Source: Mesorhizobium caraganae
Lineage (GTDB): Bacteria > Pseudomonadota > Alphaproteobacteria > Rhizobiales > Rhizobiaceae
Length of the DNA: 64,000 nt
Assembly (NCBI RefSeq): GCF_016836705.1
Contig: NZ_JAFCGY010000001.1
Span: 1,116,001 to 1,180,000 of the forward strand
Direction of reading: 5' to 3'
Translations under genes and position numbers: made by a program
Part shown: one piece after another, positions 32,164 through 41,187 of the stretch
How the letters are laid out: each line of letters opens with the position of its first letter
How positions within the stretch are numbered: the first letter of the stretch is position 1
Notes under the pieces: generated by a model
Seen by the model: only the letters and a program-made list of their open reading frames with translations
The model's database searches: none
What the model was told of the DNA's origin: nothing

Positions 32164-33423
32164 ATGACAACGAAACTACTGACGGCACTGCTTCTCGGCA
32201 CCGGCATTCTCGGCACCGTCGGGTTGGCTCACGCCGCTGACGTAACGCTCAATATCGAAAGCTGGCGCGGCGACGACCTCACCATCTGGAAGGACAAGCT
32301 GATCCCGGCCTTCGAAGCCAAGAACCCGGGCATCAAGGTGGTGTTCGCACCGTCGGCTCCGACCGAGTATGACGCAGCGCTCGGCGCCAAGCTCGCCGCC
32401 GGCTCGGCTGGCGACCTGATCACCTGCCGCCCGTTCGACAAGTCGCTCGAACTGTTCAAGAAGGGCAATCTCGCCGATCTCTCGGCGCTGCCAGGCATGG
32501 AAAACTTCTCGCCCGTCGCCAAGGCCGCCTGGCAGACCGACGACGGCAAGGCGAGCTTCTGCGTGCCGATGGCCTCGGTCATCCACGGCTTCATCTACAA
32601 CAAGGACGCCTTCGACAAGCTCGGCATCAAGGTGCCGACGACGCGTGACGAGTTCTTCGCCGCGCTCGACAAGATCAAGGCCGACGGCACCTACATCCCG
32701 ATGGCGATGGGCACCAAGGATCTCTGGGAAGCCGCGACCATGGGCTACCAGAACATCGGCCCGAACTACTGGAAGGGCGAGGAAGGCCGCCAGGCACTGA
32801 TCAAGGGCGAGCAGAAGCTGACCGACGCCGACTGGGTCGCGCCCTATGCCGAACTGGCCAAGTGGAAGCCCTATCTCGGCGACGGCTTCGAAGCCCAGAC
32901 CTACCCGGACAGCCAGAACCTGTTCACGCTTGGCCGCGCCGCCATCTACCCTGCCGGCTCATGGGAGATCGGCCTGTTCAACACCCAGGCGCAGTTCAAG
33001 ATGGGCGCCTTCCCGCCGCCGGTCGAGAAGGCCGGCGACACCTGCTACATTTCCGACCATACCGATATCGGCATGGGCCTGAATGCAGCGTCGAAGAATG
33101 CCGATGCGGCCAAGACCTTCCTGTCCTGGGTCGCTTCGCCGGACTTCGCCACCATCTACGCCAACGCACTGCCGGGCTTCTTCAGCCTGAACTCCAACCC
33201 GGTGAAGATGGAAGACCCGCTGGCGCAGGAATTCGTCTCCTGGCGCGACAAGTGCAAGTCGACGATCCGCTCGACCTACCAGATCCTGTCGCGCGGCACG
33301 CCGAACCTGGAAAACGAGACCTGGGTTGAATCGGCCAACGTCATCAACGGCACCGATACGCCGGAAGCTGCCGCCAAGAAGCTGCAGGACGGCCTCGACA
33401 GCTGGTACAAGCCGGGCAAGTAA
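32164..33423 (+). CDS. Sugar ABC transporter substrate-binding protein
   Basis: A 419-residue family-1 extracellular solute-binding protein. It has a signal peptide (LLTALLLGTGILGTVGLAHA) and a mature domain with typical carbohydrate-binding stretches (TLNIESWRGDDLTIW, LAAGSAGDLITCRPFDKS, FIYNKDAFDKLGIKVPTT, LGRAAIYPAGSWEIG). It should work in the periplasm. Its place between murQ and two permeases, under the same putative regulator as nagA, suggests uptake of GlcNAc, MurNAc, chitobiose or muropeptide sugars; this is inference. Spacing to murQ is 2 bases and GGGAG precedes its ATG. Confidence 0.9.
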   Translation: MTTKLLTALLLGTGILGTVGLAHAADVTLNIESWRGDDLTIWKDKLIPAFEAKNPGIKVVFAPSAPTEYDAALGAKLAAGSAGDLITCRPFDKSLELFKKGNLADLSALPGMENFSPVAKAAWQTDDGKASFCVPMASVIHGFIYNKDAFDKLGIKVPTTRDEFFAALDKIKADGTYIPMAMGTKDLWEAATMGYQNIGPNYWKGEEGRQALIKGEQKLTDADWVAPYAELAKWKPYLGDGFEAQTYPDSQNLFTLGRAAIYPAGSWEIGLFNTQAQFKMGAFPPPVEKAGDTCYISDHTDIGMGLNAASKNADAAKTFLSWVASPDFATIYANALPGFFSLNSNPVKMEDPLAQEFVSWRDKCKSTIRSTYQILSRGTPNLENETWVESANVINGTDTPEAAAKKLQDGLDSWYKPGK

Positions 33424-33520
33424 GAGCTCAACGAGCAGGGTCGTTCCAAGTGGACGGCCCTGCGTTTTTCGATAGCATCGACTGCCAACGACGGCGCCGC
33501 CCCTCATCCGCCTGCCGGCA

Positions 33521-33602
33521 CCTTCTCCCCGTATAGTGACGGGGAGAAGGGATGCACTCCAGCGCTGGCGACCCCCTCTCCCCGTTCTTCACGGGGAGAG
33601 GG
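33521..33602. repeat. Two adjacent intergenic hairpins between binding protein and permease
   Basis: Hairpin 1 has a perfect 10-bp stem CCTTCTCCCC/GGGGAGAAGG (33521-33550). Hairpin 2 has a perfect 12-bp stem CCCTCTCCCCGT/ACGGGGAGAGGG (33574-33602). This composite is a common Rhizobiales repeat. In this place it may stabilise the binding-protein mRNA and give it higher expression than the permeases. Confidence 0.75.
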
Positions 33603-33673
33603 TAAGGGTGAGAGGGGCAGCGCCGACGTGGGAGCATTTTTGCCCAGACCGTGGATAGGCGGGGACCGCACTC

Positions 33674-34603
33674 ATGGCCGCAGAAACACGACCGAAACGA
33701 CCGTTCCGCTGGCATATCGGCGTCTTCCTGGCGCCGGCGCTGCTGGTCTATACGGCGATCATGATCCTGCCGCTGGCCGGGACGCTGCAGCTGTCGCTGT
33801 TCCGCAACATCGAGCAGCACCAGGTCTTCGTCGGCTTTGACAATTTCCGCACCTTGTTCGGCGACCCCAACTGGTCGGTCAATTTCTGGAATGCGCTGCG
33901 CAACAATGTCTGGTTCTTCATCATCCACATGCTGGTGCAGAACCCGATCGGCGTCATGCTGGCGGCATTGCTGTCCAGCCCGCGGCTGAGATTCGCCGCC
34001 TTCTACCGCACGGCGATCTTCGTGCCGACCATCCTGTCCTTCGTCATTGTCGGCTTCGCATGGAAGCTGATCCTGTCGCCGCTATGGGGCGTGGCGCCGC
34101 ACCTGATGGACCTGGTCGGCCTGAAAAGCCTGTTCACGCCATGGCTCGGCAAGGAACAATATGCGCTGACCGCGCTCAGCCTGATCTCGGTGTGGCAGTT
34201 CATCGGCATTCCGATGATGCTGATTTATGCAGCGTTGCTGTCGATCCCCGAAGAGGTGATCGAAGCCGCCGAATGCGATGGCATTACCGGCATGTCGCAG
34301 TTCTGGAAGATCAAGCTGCCGCTGATCCTGCCGTCGATAGGCATCATCTCGATCCTGACCTTCGTCGGCAATTTCAACGCCTTCGACCTGATCTACACCG
34401 CGCAAGGGGCGCTCGCCGGGCCGAACTATTCGACCGATATTCTGGGCACCTTCCTCTACCGCGCCTTCTTCGGCTTCCAGTTGCAGGTCGGCGATCCCAA
34501 TATGGGGGCTGCGATCGCCACGATGATGTTCCTGATCATCCTCGGCGGCGTCTGCGTCTACCTCTTCCTCGTCCAGACGCGCCTGCGTCGCTACCAGTTC
34601 TGA
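33674..34603 (+). CDS. Sugar ABC transporter permease (MalF/UgpA-like)
   Basis: A 309-residue inner-membrane protein with about six helices (for example FLAPALLVYTAIMILPLAG and the C-terminal MMFLIILGGVCVYLFLV). The cytoplasmic EAA loop that docks to the ATPase is seen as EAAECDGITGMSQFWKIKLP. This is the first permease of a carbohydrate uptake ABC system, together with the next gene, the binding protein before it and the ATPase at 36544. It follows an intergenic hairpin pair and is separated from the binding-protein gene by 250 bases. Confidence 0.92.
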   Translation: MAAETRPKRPFRWHIGVFLAPALLVYTAIMILPLAGTLQLSLFRNIEQHQVFVGFDNFRTLFGDPNWSVNFWNALRNNVWFFIIHMLVQNPIGVMLAALLSSPRLRFAAFYRTAIFVPTILSFVIVGFAWKLILSPLWGVAPHLMDLVGLKSLFTPWLGKEQYALTALSLISVWQFIGIPMMLIYAALLSIPEEVIEAAECDGITGMSQFWKIKLPLILPSIGIISILTFVGNFNAFDLIYTAQGALAGPNYSTDILGTFLYRAFFGFQLQVGDPNMGAAIATMMFLIILGGVCVYLFLVQTRLRRYQF

Positions 34604-34613
34604 GGAGCCAGAG

Positions 34614-35453
34614 ATGAGCCTAGCCACCCGTTCTCTGCCCCGCACCATCGGCGCCCACGCGATCCTGTTGACCTACACGGTGATCGCGCTGTTTCCGGTG
34701 ATCCTGGTCATCATGAATTCGTTCAAATCGCGCGCGGGCATCTTCGGCGCGCCGCTAACGCCGCCGACGCCGAAGACCTTCGACCTGATCGGCTACACCA
34801 CGGTGATCGGCCAGGGCGACTTCATCCACTATTTCCAGAACAGTCTCGTCGTCACCGTCGCCTCGCTTTTCTTCGTGCTTCTGTTCGGCGCCATGGCGGC
34901 GTTTGCGCTGTCGGAATACCGCTTTCGCGGCAACACGCTTATGGGGCTTTATCTCGCGCTCGGCATCATGATCCCGATCCGGCTCGGCACCGTCGCCATC
35001 CTGCAATTGATGGTGGCGAGCGGACTGGTCAACACGCTGACGGCGCTGATCCTGGTCTACACCGCGCAGGGCCTGCCGCTGGCAGTCTTCATTCTGTCGG
35101 AATTCATGAAGCAGGTGTCCGACGATTTGAAGAATGCAGGCCGCATTGACGGCCTGTCGGAATACACGATCTTCTTCCGGCTGGTGCTCCCGCTGGTCAG
35201 GCCCTCGATGGCGACCGTCGCCGTCTTCACCATGATCCCGATCTGGAACGATCTATGGTTCCCGCTGATCCTGGCCCCGTCGGAAGAGACCAAGACGGTG
35301 ACGCTCGGCGCGCAGCTGTTCCTTGGCCAGTTCGTCACCAACTGGAACGCCATCCTGGCGGCCCTGTCGCTGGCGATCATGCCGGTGCTGATCCTCTACG
35401 TCATCTTCTCGCGGCAACTGATCCGCGGCATCACTTCCGGAGCCGTCAAGTGA
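34614..35453 (+). CDS. Sugar ABC transporter permease (MalG/UgpE-like)
   Basis: A 279-residue inner-membrane protein of the second permease type, with helices such as AILLTYTVIALFPVILVIMNSF and SLFFVLLFGAMAAFALSEY. The EAA loop reads KNAGRIDGLSEYTIFFRLVLP. It starts 10 bases after the first permease (GAGGAG site) and its TGA overlaps the GTG of the following dehydrogenase (GTGA), so translation is coupled. It should pair with the upstream permease to form the translocation channel. Confidence 0.92.
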   Translation: MSLATRSLPRTIGAHAILLTYTVIALFPVILVIMNSFKSRAGIFGAPLTPPTPKTFDLIGYTTVIGQGDFIHYFQNSLVVTVASLFFVLLFGAMAAFALSEYRFRGNTLMGLYLALGIMIPIRLGTVAILQLMVASGLVNTLTALILVYTAQGLPLAVFILSEFMKQVSDDLKNAGRIDGLSEYTIFFRLVLPLVRPSMATVAVFTMIPIWNDLWFPLILAPSEETKTVTLGAQLFLGQFVTNWNAILAALSLAIMPVLILYVIFSRQLIRGITSGAVK

Positions 35454-36511
35454 GTCTAGAAAAGCCTCTTCGTGTCGTCGTCGCCGGCCTCGGCAATATG
35501 GGCCGCAGCCATGCGCTGGCCTATCACACCAATCCGGGGTTCGAGATCGCCGCACTCATCAACCGGTCCGATGTCCCGCTGCCCGATGGGCTGTCGGGTT
35601 ATGGCATCCGCCGTTCCTTCGACGACGCTTTGCGTGACGAGAAGCCTGACGTCGCCTGCATAGCCACCTATTCCGACAGCCATGCCGACTATGCGGTGAA
35701 GGCGTTCGAGGCCGGCTGCCATGTCTTTGTCGAAAAGCCGCTGGCAACGACGGTGGCCGACGCCAAGCGCGTCGTCGCCGCGGCCAAGGCCAACGGCAAG
35801 AAGCTGGTGATCGGCTATATCCTGCGTCATCACCCGTCCTGGGTCCGGCTGATCGCCGAGGCGCGCAAGCTTGGCGGCCCTTACGTCTTCCGCATGAACC
35901 TCAACCAGCAGTCGTCGGGTCCGACCTGGCAGACGCACAAGCAGTTGATGCAGACGACGTCGCCGATCGTCGACTGCGGCGTGCACTATCTCGACGTCAT
36001 GCTGCAGATCACCGACGCCAAGCCGGTCGAGGTGCGCGGCATGGGGCTGCGGCTGACCGAAGAGATCGCGCCGACGATGTACAATTACGGTCATCTGCAG
36101 GTGCTGTTCGACGACGGCTCGGTCGGCTGGTACGAGGCAGCCTGGGGGCCGATGATTTCGGAAACAGCGTTCTTCGTGAAGGACGTGATTTCGCCCAATG
36201 GCTGCGTGTCGATCGTGATGAAAGAGGGCGTGAAGTCCGACGATATCGACACCCACACCAAGACCTCGACCATCCGCCTGCACAGTGCCGCAACCGGGCC
36301 GGACGGCAAGTTCGCCAGGCCGGACGAGATGCTATCGATGGAAGGCGAACCCCGCCACCAGGATCTCTGCGACCTCGAACAGGCCTTTGTGCTGAAGGCG
36401 ATCCGCGAAGACATCGACCTGAGCCGCCACATGGACGACGCCGTAAAATCGCTCGCCGTCTGCCTTGCCGCCGATGAGAGCGTACGCAGCGGCGCCCCAA
36501 TAAAACTCTAG
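35450..36511 (+). CDS. Gfo/Idh/MocA-family oxidoreductase
   Basis: A 353-residue NAD(P)-dependent sugar dehydrogenase. It has the Rossmann motif VVVAGLGNMGRSHALAY, ACIATYSDSHADYAV, and HVFVEKPLATT with the conserved lysine of the EKP motif. The C-terminal domain has a candidate catalytic region CGVHYLDVML. It starts at GTG 35450, overlapping the permease stop. Sitting inside the transport operon, it probably performs a first oxidation or epimerisation of the imported sugar or a derivative. MurNAc and GlcNAc breakdown do not need such an enzyme, so the transporter may import another or an additional sugar. Confidence 0.88.
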   Translation: MSLEKPLRVVVAGLGNMGRSHALAYHTNPGFEIAALINRSDVPLPDGLSGYGIRRSFDDALRDEKPDVACIATYSDSHADYAVKAFEAGCHVFVEKPLATTVADAKRVVAAAKANGKKLVIGYILRHHPSWVRLIAEARKLGGPYVFRMNLNQQSSGPTWQTHKQLMQTTSPIVDCGVHYLDVMLQITDAKPVEVRGMGLRLTEEIAPTMYNYGHLQVLFDDGSVGWYEAAWGPMISETAFFVKDVISPNGCVSIVMKEGVKSDDIDTHTKTSTIRLHSAATGPDGKFARPDEMLSMEGEPRHQDLCDLEQAFVLKAIREDIDLSRHMDDAVKSLAVCLAADESVRSGAPIKL

Positions 36512-36543
36512 GTAGAGTCAAACTCTAGAACAAGGACGAAGCC

Positions 36544-37542
36544 GTGGGCTCGCTGGTAATCGAAAATGTGAAGAAGGCCTTCGGGCCGGTCGAGGTGCTG
36601 AAGGGCATCAACCTCGAAGTGACCGACGGCGAATTCGTCGTCTTCGTCGGTCCGTCCGGCTGCGGCAAGTCGACCTTGCTCAGGGTCATTGCCGGGCTCG
36701 AGGATTCGACCTCGGGCCGGGTGGTGATCGACGGCGCGGATGTTTCGGCCACGCCGCCGGCCAAGCGCGGCATCGCCATGGTGTTCCAGACCTATGCGCT
36801 CTACCCGCATTTGACGGTGAAGAACAATATGGGCCTTGGCCTCAAGCAGGCCGGTACACCCGCCCCAGAGATCGATCGCCGCATCGGCATCGCCTCCTCG
36901 ATGCTGTCGCTGGAGCCTTATCTCGAAAGGCGGCCGGCGGAGCTGTCGGGGGGCCAGCGCCAACGCGTCGCCATCGGCCGTGCGGTGGTGCGCGAGCCAA
37001 AACTGTTTCTGTTCGACGAGCCGCTGTCGAACCTCGATGCAGCACTTCGCGTCAACACGCGGCTGGAGATCGCGCAGCTGCACCGCCGGCTGAAGGCGAC
37101 GATGATCTACGTCACCCACGACCAGGTCGAGGCGATGACGCTGGCCGACAAGATCGTCGTGCTCAATGCCGGCAGGATCGAGCAGATCGGCGGCCCAATG
37201 GAGCTCTACAATTCGCCGGCAAATGAATTTGTCGCCGGCTTCATCGGCTCACCGAAGATGAACTTCATCGACGGCGCGCGGCTGGGTGAGACGGCCAAGA
37301 CCATTGGCGTGCGGCCGGAGCATCTGACCGTCGATGCGAAGTCCGGCGCCTGGAAAGGCACGGTCGTGCACGCCGAACATCTCGGCGCCGACACCAACCT
37401 CTATCTCGACTGCGAAAAGGCCGGGCTGATCACGGTGCGCATTTTCGGCGTCTACGACGCGGAGCCCGGCGCGACGCTTTATGCGACGCCCGAGCCGGGG
37501 AAGACGTATCGGTTCGGGGCGGACGGCAAGACGATCAAATAA
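36544..37542 (+). CDS. Sugar ABC transporter ATP-binding protein (UgpC/MsmK-like)
   Basis: A 332-residue ATPase of the carbohydrate uptake class. Walker A is [11 protein letters not shown]-loop [14 protein letters not shown], signature LSGGQRQR, Walker [16 protein letters not shown] and switch [14 protein letters not shown]. The C-terminal TOBE-like regulatory domain (about 240-332) contains [11 protein letters not shown]. It starts at GTG 36544 with AAGGA upstream and is the last gene of the operon beginning at murQ. The 32-base gap before it contains repeated ACTCTAG elements of unknown meaning. Confidence 0.93.
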   Translation: MGSLVIENVKKAFGPVEVLKGINLEVTDGEFVVFVGPSGCGKSTLLRVIAGLEDSTSGRVVIDGADVSATPPAKRGIAMVFQTYALYPHLTVKNNMGLGLKQAGTPAPEIDRRIGIASSMLSLEPYLERRPAELSGGQRQRVAIGRAVVREPKLFLFDEPLSNLDAALRVNTRLEIAQLHRRLKATMIYVTHDQVEAMTLADKIVVLNAGRIEQIGGPMELYNSPANEFVAGFIGSPKMNFIDGARLGETAKTIGVRPEHLTVDAKSGAWKGTVVHAEHLGADTNLYLDCEKAGLITVRIFGVYDAEPGATLYATPEPGKTYRFGADGKTIK

Positions 37543-37567
37543 TCCGCTGCAGGCAGCGCCGAGGCGA

Positions 37568-38461
37568 TCACACCGCGCCGAGCAGCACCGCGCCGTGGAT
37601 GGCCGCCTGCCAGCCCAGGGCCGCCCAGCGTATGTCCAGAGGCTGGACAACAAGCGAATGCGGCAGGCTTTCGGCAATGCGCTGCTTGAGCGTCTGGCGG
37701 GGATAAGACTTCATGTCGACGATGCCGCCGCCGATCAGGATCGTCTGCGGGGAAAACAGGGCGGCTGCCGTTGCGATCGTCACCGCCTGCTGCCAGACGA
37801 TCTCGTCGAGCCATTCGCGCAGCGACGGCGGCTGCCCGGTCGCCGAAAAAAGATCGGCCACCGGAATATCGTAGTCCGTCGCGAGTTCGACGAGCGTTGC
37901 CCCTGAGGCGTAGGTCTCGACCCGGTTTGGTGGTTCGCCATCGCCGGGCCGGTAGATCGGCATATGGCCGATTTCGAGCGCCCAGCCGCCACCCCTGAAA
38001 ATGCCATCCTTGCCGAGATAGGCCGCACCGATGCCGGTGCCGAGATAGACCGCCAGGACCTCCTTTTGCCGCTTCACCGCGCCGGCAACGCTTTCGCCCA
38101 ACAATTGCAGCACGACGTCGCGTTCGAGCCGGGCGGGAACGCCGAGTCGCGAAGCCAGTTCGGTGCCCAGCCGGATACCGTTCAGTTCGGGAATGTTAGC
38201 GGTGTGCAGCACCGTGTCGAAATCGCGGTCGATGAAGCCAGGCACGGTCGCAACGACGCGCGCGGGCTTGAAGCCGGCATCGCGGCAGGCCGCGGTGACC
38301 GCATCGGCCAACCCCGCCACGGGCGCGCCCTGGCGCAGCTGCGCCGTGGGGTAGGTGCGGGCAAACTCCACCGGGATGCCATGGTTGGCAAAGCCGACCT
38401 TGACTGACGTGCCGCCGATCTCGACCACGGCGATCGTGTCGTCCGTCGTATTGTCGGTCAT
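37568..38461 (-). CDS. ROK-family protein, sugar kinase-like
   Basis: A 297-residue ROK-fold protein without a DNA-binding domain. It begins AVVEIGGTSVKVGFANHG (ATP/phosphate motif) and has LAVYLGTGIGAAYLGKDG and ALEIGHMPIY. The ERDVVL segment supplies an aspartate at the usual catalytic position. The three-cysteine zinc motif that normally follows the EIGH segment is absent. It may phosphorylate a sugar or sugar derivative. ATG 38461 was chosen because it overlaps the upstream gene's stop by 4 bases (ATGA); a longer frame to 38548 runs inside that gene. It is the last of five overlapping genes. Confidence 0.8.
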   Translation of the reverse strand: MTDNTTDDTIAVVEIGGTSVKVGFANHGIPVEFARTYPTAQLRQGAPVAGLADAVTAACRDAGFKPARVVATVPGFIDRDFDTVLHTANIPELNGIRLGTELASRLGVPARLERDVVLQLLGESVAGAVKRQKEVLAVYLGTGIGAAYLGKDGIFRGGGWALEIGHMPIYRPGDGEPPNRVETYASGATLVELATDYDIPVADLFSATGQPPSLREWLDEIVWQQAVTIATAAALFSPQTILIGGGIVDMKSYPRQTLKQRIAESLPHSLVVQPLDIRWAALGWQAAIHGAVLLGAV

Positions 38462-39261
38462 GCGAGCGTTTCCAGAAATTCCGAAAGACAGGCGCGGAAT
38501 TCCCGCCGGTAGGCTTGGCGATCCTGCGATTTGGCGGTGATGGTGCAAAACCGGGCCGACGGGATGAGCCCGGCCAGCGCTTGCGCGTCGGCCAGTCGAT
38601 GGACGAGGTCATGGTCATGACCGATGACCAGGGTCGGAACAGTGATCGCTCGGATACCGGCCTCGCTGACGCCGGGACCGTCGCCGGCAATTGCCATCAG
38701 CAGCCTGCCGAACAGAACCGGATCCGGGCGAGTGAAGAAGCCTTGCAGGCTGGCGAGATTGTCCGGCGCCAGCCTGGCCAGTTCGGCTGATACAGGGCTT
38801 TCATCGAAGAGACGCCTCGCATGCTCGGGCGAGTGGCGCATCAAGAGATCGCCGACCACGGCGTAGGGCTTCATATTGGCCGGGGCAGCCTGGGACACCC
38901 AGGCAGGCCGGGCGAGCACCAGCGCGCGCACGCGAGCCGGCTTGTGCACCGCCAGACGCAGCGCCAGCGCGGCGCCCATCGAGATGCCGCCGACGACAGC
39001 CGGACCGATGCCGATAGCCTCGGCCAGCGCTTCGACGTCCTCGGCAAACGTCGCAACCGAAAGCCGCTCGACCGGCCCGTAGCCGGATCCACCCTGACCC
39101 CGGCATTCGAGCGTCACCCTCCGTGTCTGCGGCAGGTCGGGAAAAACGTCGGCGACCTGCGCCTCATCACCGCCAAGGCCATGCTGGAAGATGACGGGAA
39201 GGCCGGCGCCGACATCCCGGTAGGCAAGGTCGACGCCATCGCGGCTGAAGGTCCTTTTCAC
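38458..39261 (-). CDS. Alpha/beta hydrolase-fold protein, incomplete triad
   Basis: A 267-residue alpha/beta hydrolase. It has the oxyanion region FQHGLGGDEAQV, the nucleophile elbow GGISMGAA (Ser) and the acid candidate in VIGHDHDLVH. The C-terminal part, where the catalytic histidine should come, reads ARFCTITAKSQDRQAYRREF and contains no histidine. The protein may therefore be non-hydrolytic, use another residue, or act as a lactonase-like or decarboxylase-like variant. It overlaps both neighbours by 4 bases in a sugar operon where a lactonase step would fit after a Gfo/Idh dehydrogenase. Confidence 0.8.
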   Translation of the reverse strand: MKRTFSRDGVDLAYRDVGAGLPVIFQHGLGGDEAQVADVFPDLPQTRRVTLECRGQGGSGYGPVERLSVATFAEDVEALAEAIGIGPAVVGGISMGAALALRLAVHKPARVRALVLARPAWVSQAAPANMKPYAVVGDLLMRHSPEHARRLFDESPVSAELARLAPDNLASLQGFFTRPDPVLFGRLLMAIAGDGPGVSEAGIRAITVPTLVIGHDHDLVHRLADAQALAGLIPSARFCTITAKSQDRQAYRREFRACLSEFLETLA

Positions 39262-40094
39262 GCTTTTCCGCTTTCTTCGAGGACGCCACGAAGGAAGGCA
39301 CCGACATCAGGCGCCTCGGCTTCCGTCAGACCATGCGTGATCAAAGGACCGTCGAAGCCGGCGGCTCTCAGACGGCTAATGAAACGCGGGAAGTCGACCA
39401 CGCCCTGTCCAGCGGCGGCAAAACTGCCATCGGCATGGCGGTCCTTGGCATGGGCCATGCCGATCTCCGCGGCCAGCAGATCGACGGCCTCGTCGATCAG
39501 GCGATGACGCTCTGCGCTGTCAGCCACTTCGAACAGGTTTGCCGGGTCGAGCACGATGCGCAGGCGCGCGCTGTTCATCTCGTCGAGCAGGCGGCGTGCG
39601 GCCCGCGCGCTGGAAACGACATTGGCGAGTTCCGGTTCGATGCCAAGCTCGATGTCGAAGCGGTCGGCAATCGCAATCGCCGCTTCCATCTCCCGTCGAA
39701 GATCGCTCCAGGCGGCCTCGCTGGCGTTGTCGGGATGCCAGCGCCACTGATCCTGCGCATCCCTGGTGCCGGTGCACAGCGTGATGAGCCTGGTGCCCAT
39801 ATCCGCACATGACGCGGCGAGCACCTCAAGCCGGGCAAGACCTGACACACGAACCGAGCGATCCGGGTGGATCATGTTGTAGGTTCCCGAGATCGCGGCG
39901 ATCGAAACGCCGGTTTCACCGCTCGCCACGGCGACGGATCGGGCCGCGCCGGGCTCGATGCTGTCCGGCATCGACGGCAGGCCAAGGCACGCCATGTTGA
40001 ACTGCGCCGCCGTGTAGCCGGTATCCGCCACCGCGCGCAGCACCGGCACGGCGCCGGTGGCAATGAAGGTCTTGGCGAAAATCCCAAGCTGCAT
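39258..40094 (-). CDS. Sugar phosphate isomerase/epimerase-like TIM-barrel protein
   Basis: A 278-residue protein of the xylose-isomerase-like TIM-barrel superfamily (IolE/IolI/AP endonuclease 2 group). Metal-site candidates are Glu residues in ELGIEPELANVV, Asp in LRIVLDPANLFE, His in MAHAKDRHADG and Glu near the C-terminus in HGLTEAEAPDV. It probably isomerises or epimerises a keto-sugar or inositol-like compound. The start ATG at 40094 shares one base with the stop of the upstream Gfo/Idh gene. The frame extends further upstream, but only inside that gene. Confidence 0.82.
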   Translation of the reverse strand: MQLGIFAKTFIATGAVPVLRAVADTGYTAAQFNMACLGLPSMPDSIEPGAARSVAVASGETGVSIAAISGTYNMIHPDRSVRVSGLARLEVLAASCADMGTRLITLCTGTRDAQDQWRWHPDNASEAAWSDLRREMEAAIAIADRFDIELGIEPELANVVSSARAARRLLDEMNSARLRIVLDPANLFEVADSAERHRLIDEAVDLLAAEIGMAHAKDRHADGSFAAAGQGVVDFPRFISRLRAAGFDGPLITHGLTEAEAPDVGAFLRGVLEESGKA

Positions 40095-41173
40095 CAGACA
40101 ACCCCGTCGACATCTGCGAGGTTGACGGCGCGGCCGCCGGCGGCGGCGGAGCGGGCGATTGCCGCCATGCCCCTGACGGATGCGATGCCGTCCTCGATGC
40201 CGGCGCCGACCATGGGCGCGCCATTCAGTACGACATCGGCGAAGCCTTCGAGCTGGCGGCGATAGAAGTGGCCATCCGCGCCAAGCGTGCGATGCCAACT
40301 GCCATCGGCCTCACGGAAGATGTCGACCTCGCTGCTCTTGTAGTACCAGGGGTTAAAGGTCTTCGCGAGAACGCTGCCGTTCTGGCCGTAGATCTGGAAC
40401 CCTTCGTGCCAGTCCATGCGCACGGCGACCGTCAGGTCGAGATGACCGATCGAACCGTCGGCGAAGATGGTGGTGACGAACCAGCAATAGGCGCCATAGC
40501 GCTCGGTGAGCCGGGCCTCGACGGCCTCGATCGGCCCATGCAGATGGCGGGCGGTATCGAGGAGATGGCTGCCATGCGCCAGCATGTAGTATTGACGCAG
40601 ATCCGCCTTGGGATTGACGGACGGCTTGCGCGCCTTGGCGCTGGTGATGATGAGCGGCTGCACCGCATCGGTCATGGGATAGCGATGGGTGCTGTCGCAA
40701 TACCAGCCCTTGAACGCCAGCCGCTCGCCCATCTCGTCATCGACGAAGGCCTTTGCCGCCTGGATGCCCGGATCGAAGCGCTTCATATGGCCGACCTGGA
40801 GCACCTTGCCGCTCTTGTCGAGCGCGGCCCGCAAGCCCTCGACTTCCTCGACCGAAACACCCAGCGGCTTTTCGCAAAGCACATGCTTGCCGGCATCCAA
40901 TGCCAGCTCCGCTGCCTTGACATGGAACGTATCCGATGTCGCGATGATGACGGCATCGAGGTCGGGATCGGCCAGCATCTGGCCATAATCGGCATAGGAT
41001 TTTTCGGGCGCGAAAGTGGCCGCCATCCTGTCGCGCAGATCGTCGGCGACATCGCAGATGGCATAGAGATCGGCATTGCGCGCCTTGGTGCAGGATTCGA
41101 AATGCGCCGCCTGCGCAATCGGACCGCAGCCGAGCACGCCGACACGCAGCCGCTTTTCGTCTTTGCGAGGCAT
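40094..41173 (-). CDS. Gfo/Idh/MocA-family oxidoreductase
   Basis: A 359-residue NAD(P)-dependent dehydrogenase with Rossmann motif VGVLGCGPIAQAAHF, AVIIATSDTFHVKAA and VLCEKPLGVS (EKP lysine). The C-terminal domain includes LAHGSHLLDTARHLHG, where a catalytic His/Asp pair is expected, and WFVTTIFADGSIGHLDL. It probably oxidises a cyclic polyol or sugar. It lies 14 bases after the ROK regulator and is followed with overlaps by the isomerase, hydrolase and kinase-like genes, defining a compact catabolic operon. It is only distantly similar by eye to the dehydrogenase at 35450. Confidence 0.88.
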   Translation of the reverse strand: MPRKDEKRLRVGVLGCGPIAQAAHFESCTKARNADLYAICDVADDLRDRMAATFAPEKSYADYGQMLADPDLDAVIIATSDTFHVKAAELALDAGKHVLCEKPLGVSVEEVEGLRAALDKSGKVLQVGHMKRFDPGIQAAKAFVDDEMGERLAFKGWYCDSTHRYPMTDAVQPLIITSAKARKPSVNPKADLRQYYMLAHGSHLLDTARHLHGPIEAVEARLTERYGAYCWFVTTIFADGSIGHLDLTVAVRMDWHEGFQIYGQNGSVLAKTFNPWYYKSSEVDIFREADGSWHRTLGADGHFYRRQLEGFADVVLNGAPMVGAGIEDGIASVRGMAAIARSAAAGGRAVNLADVDGVV

Positions 41174-41187
41174 GGAATTTCTCCTGA

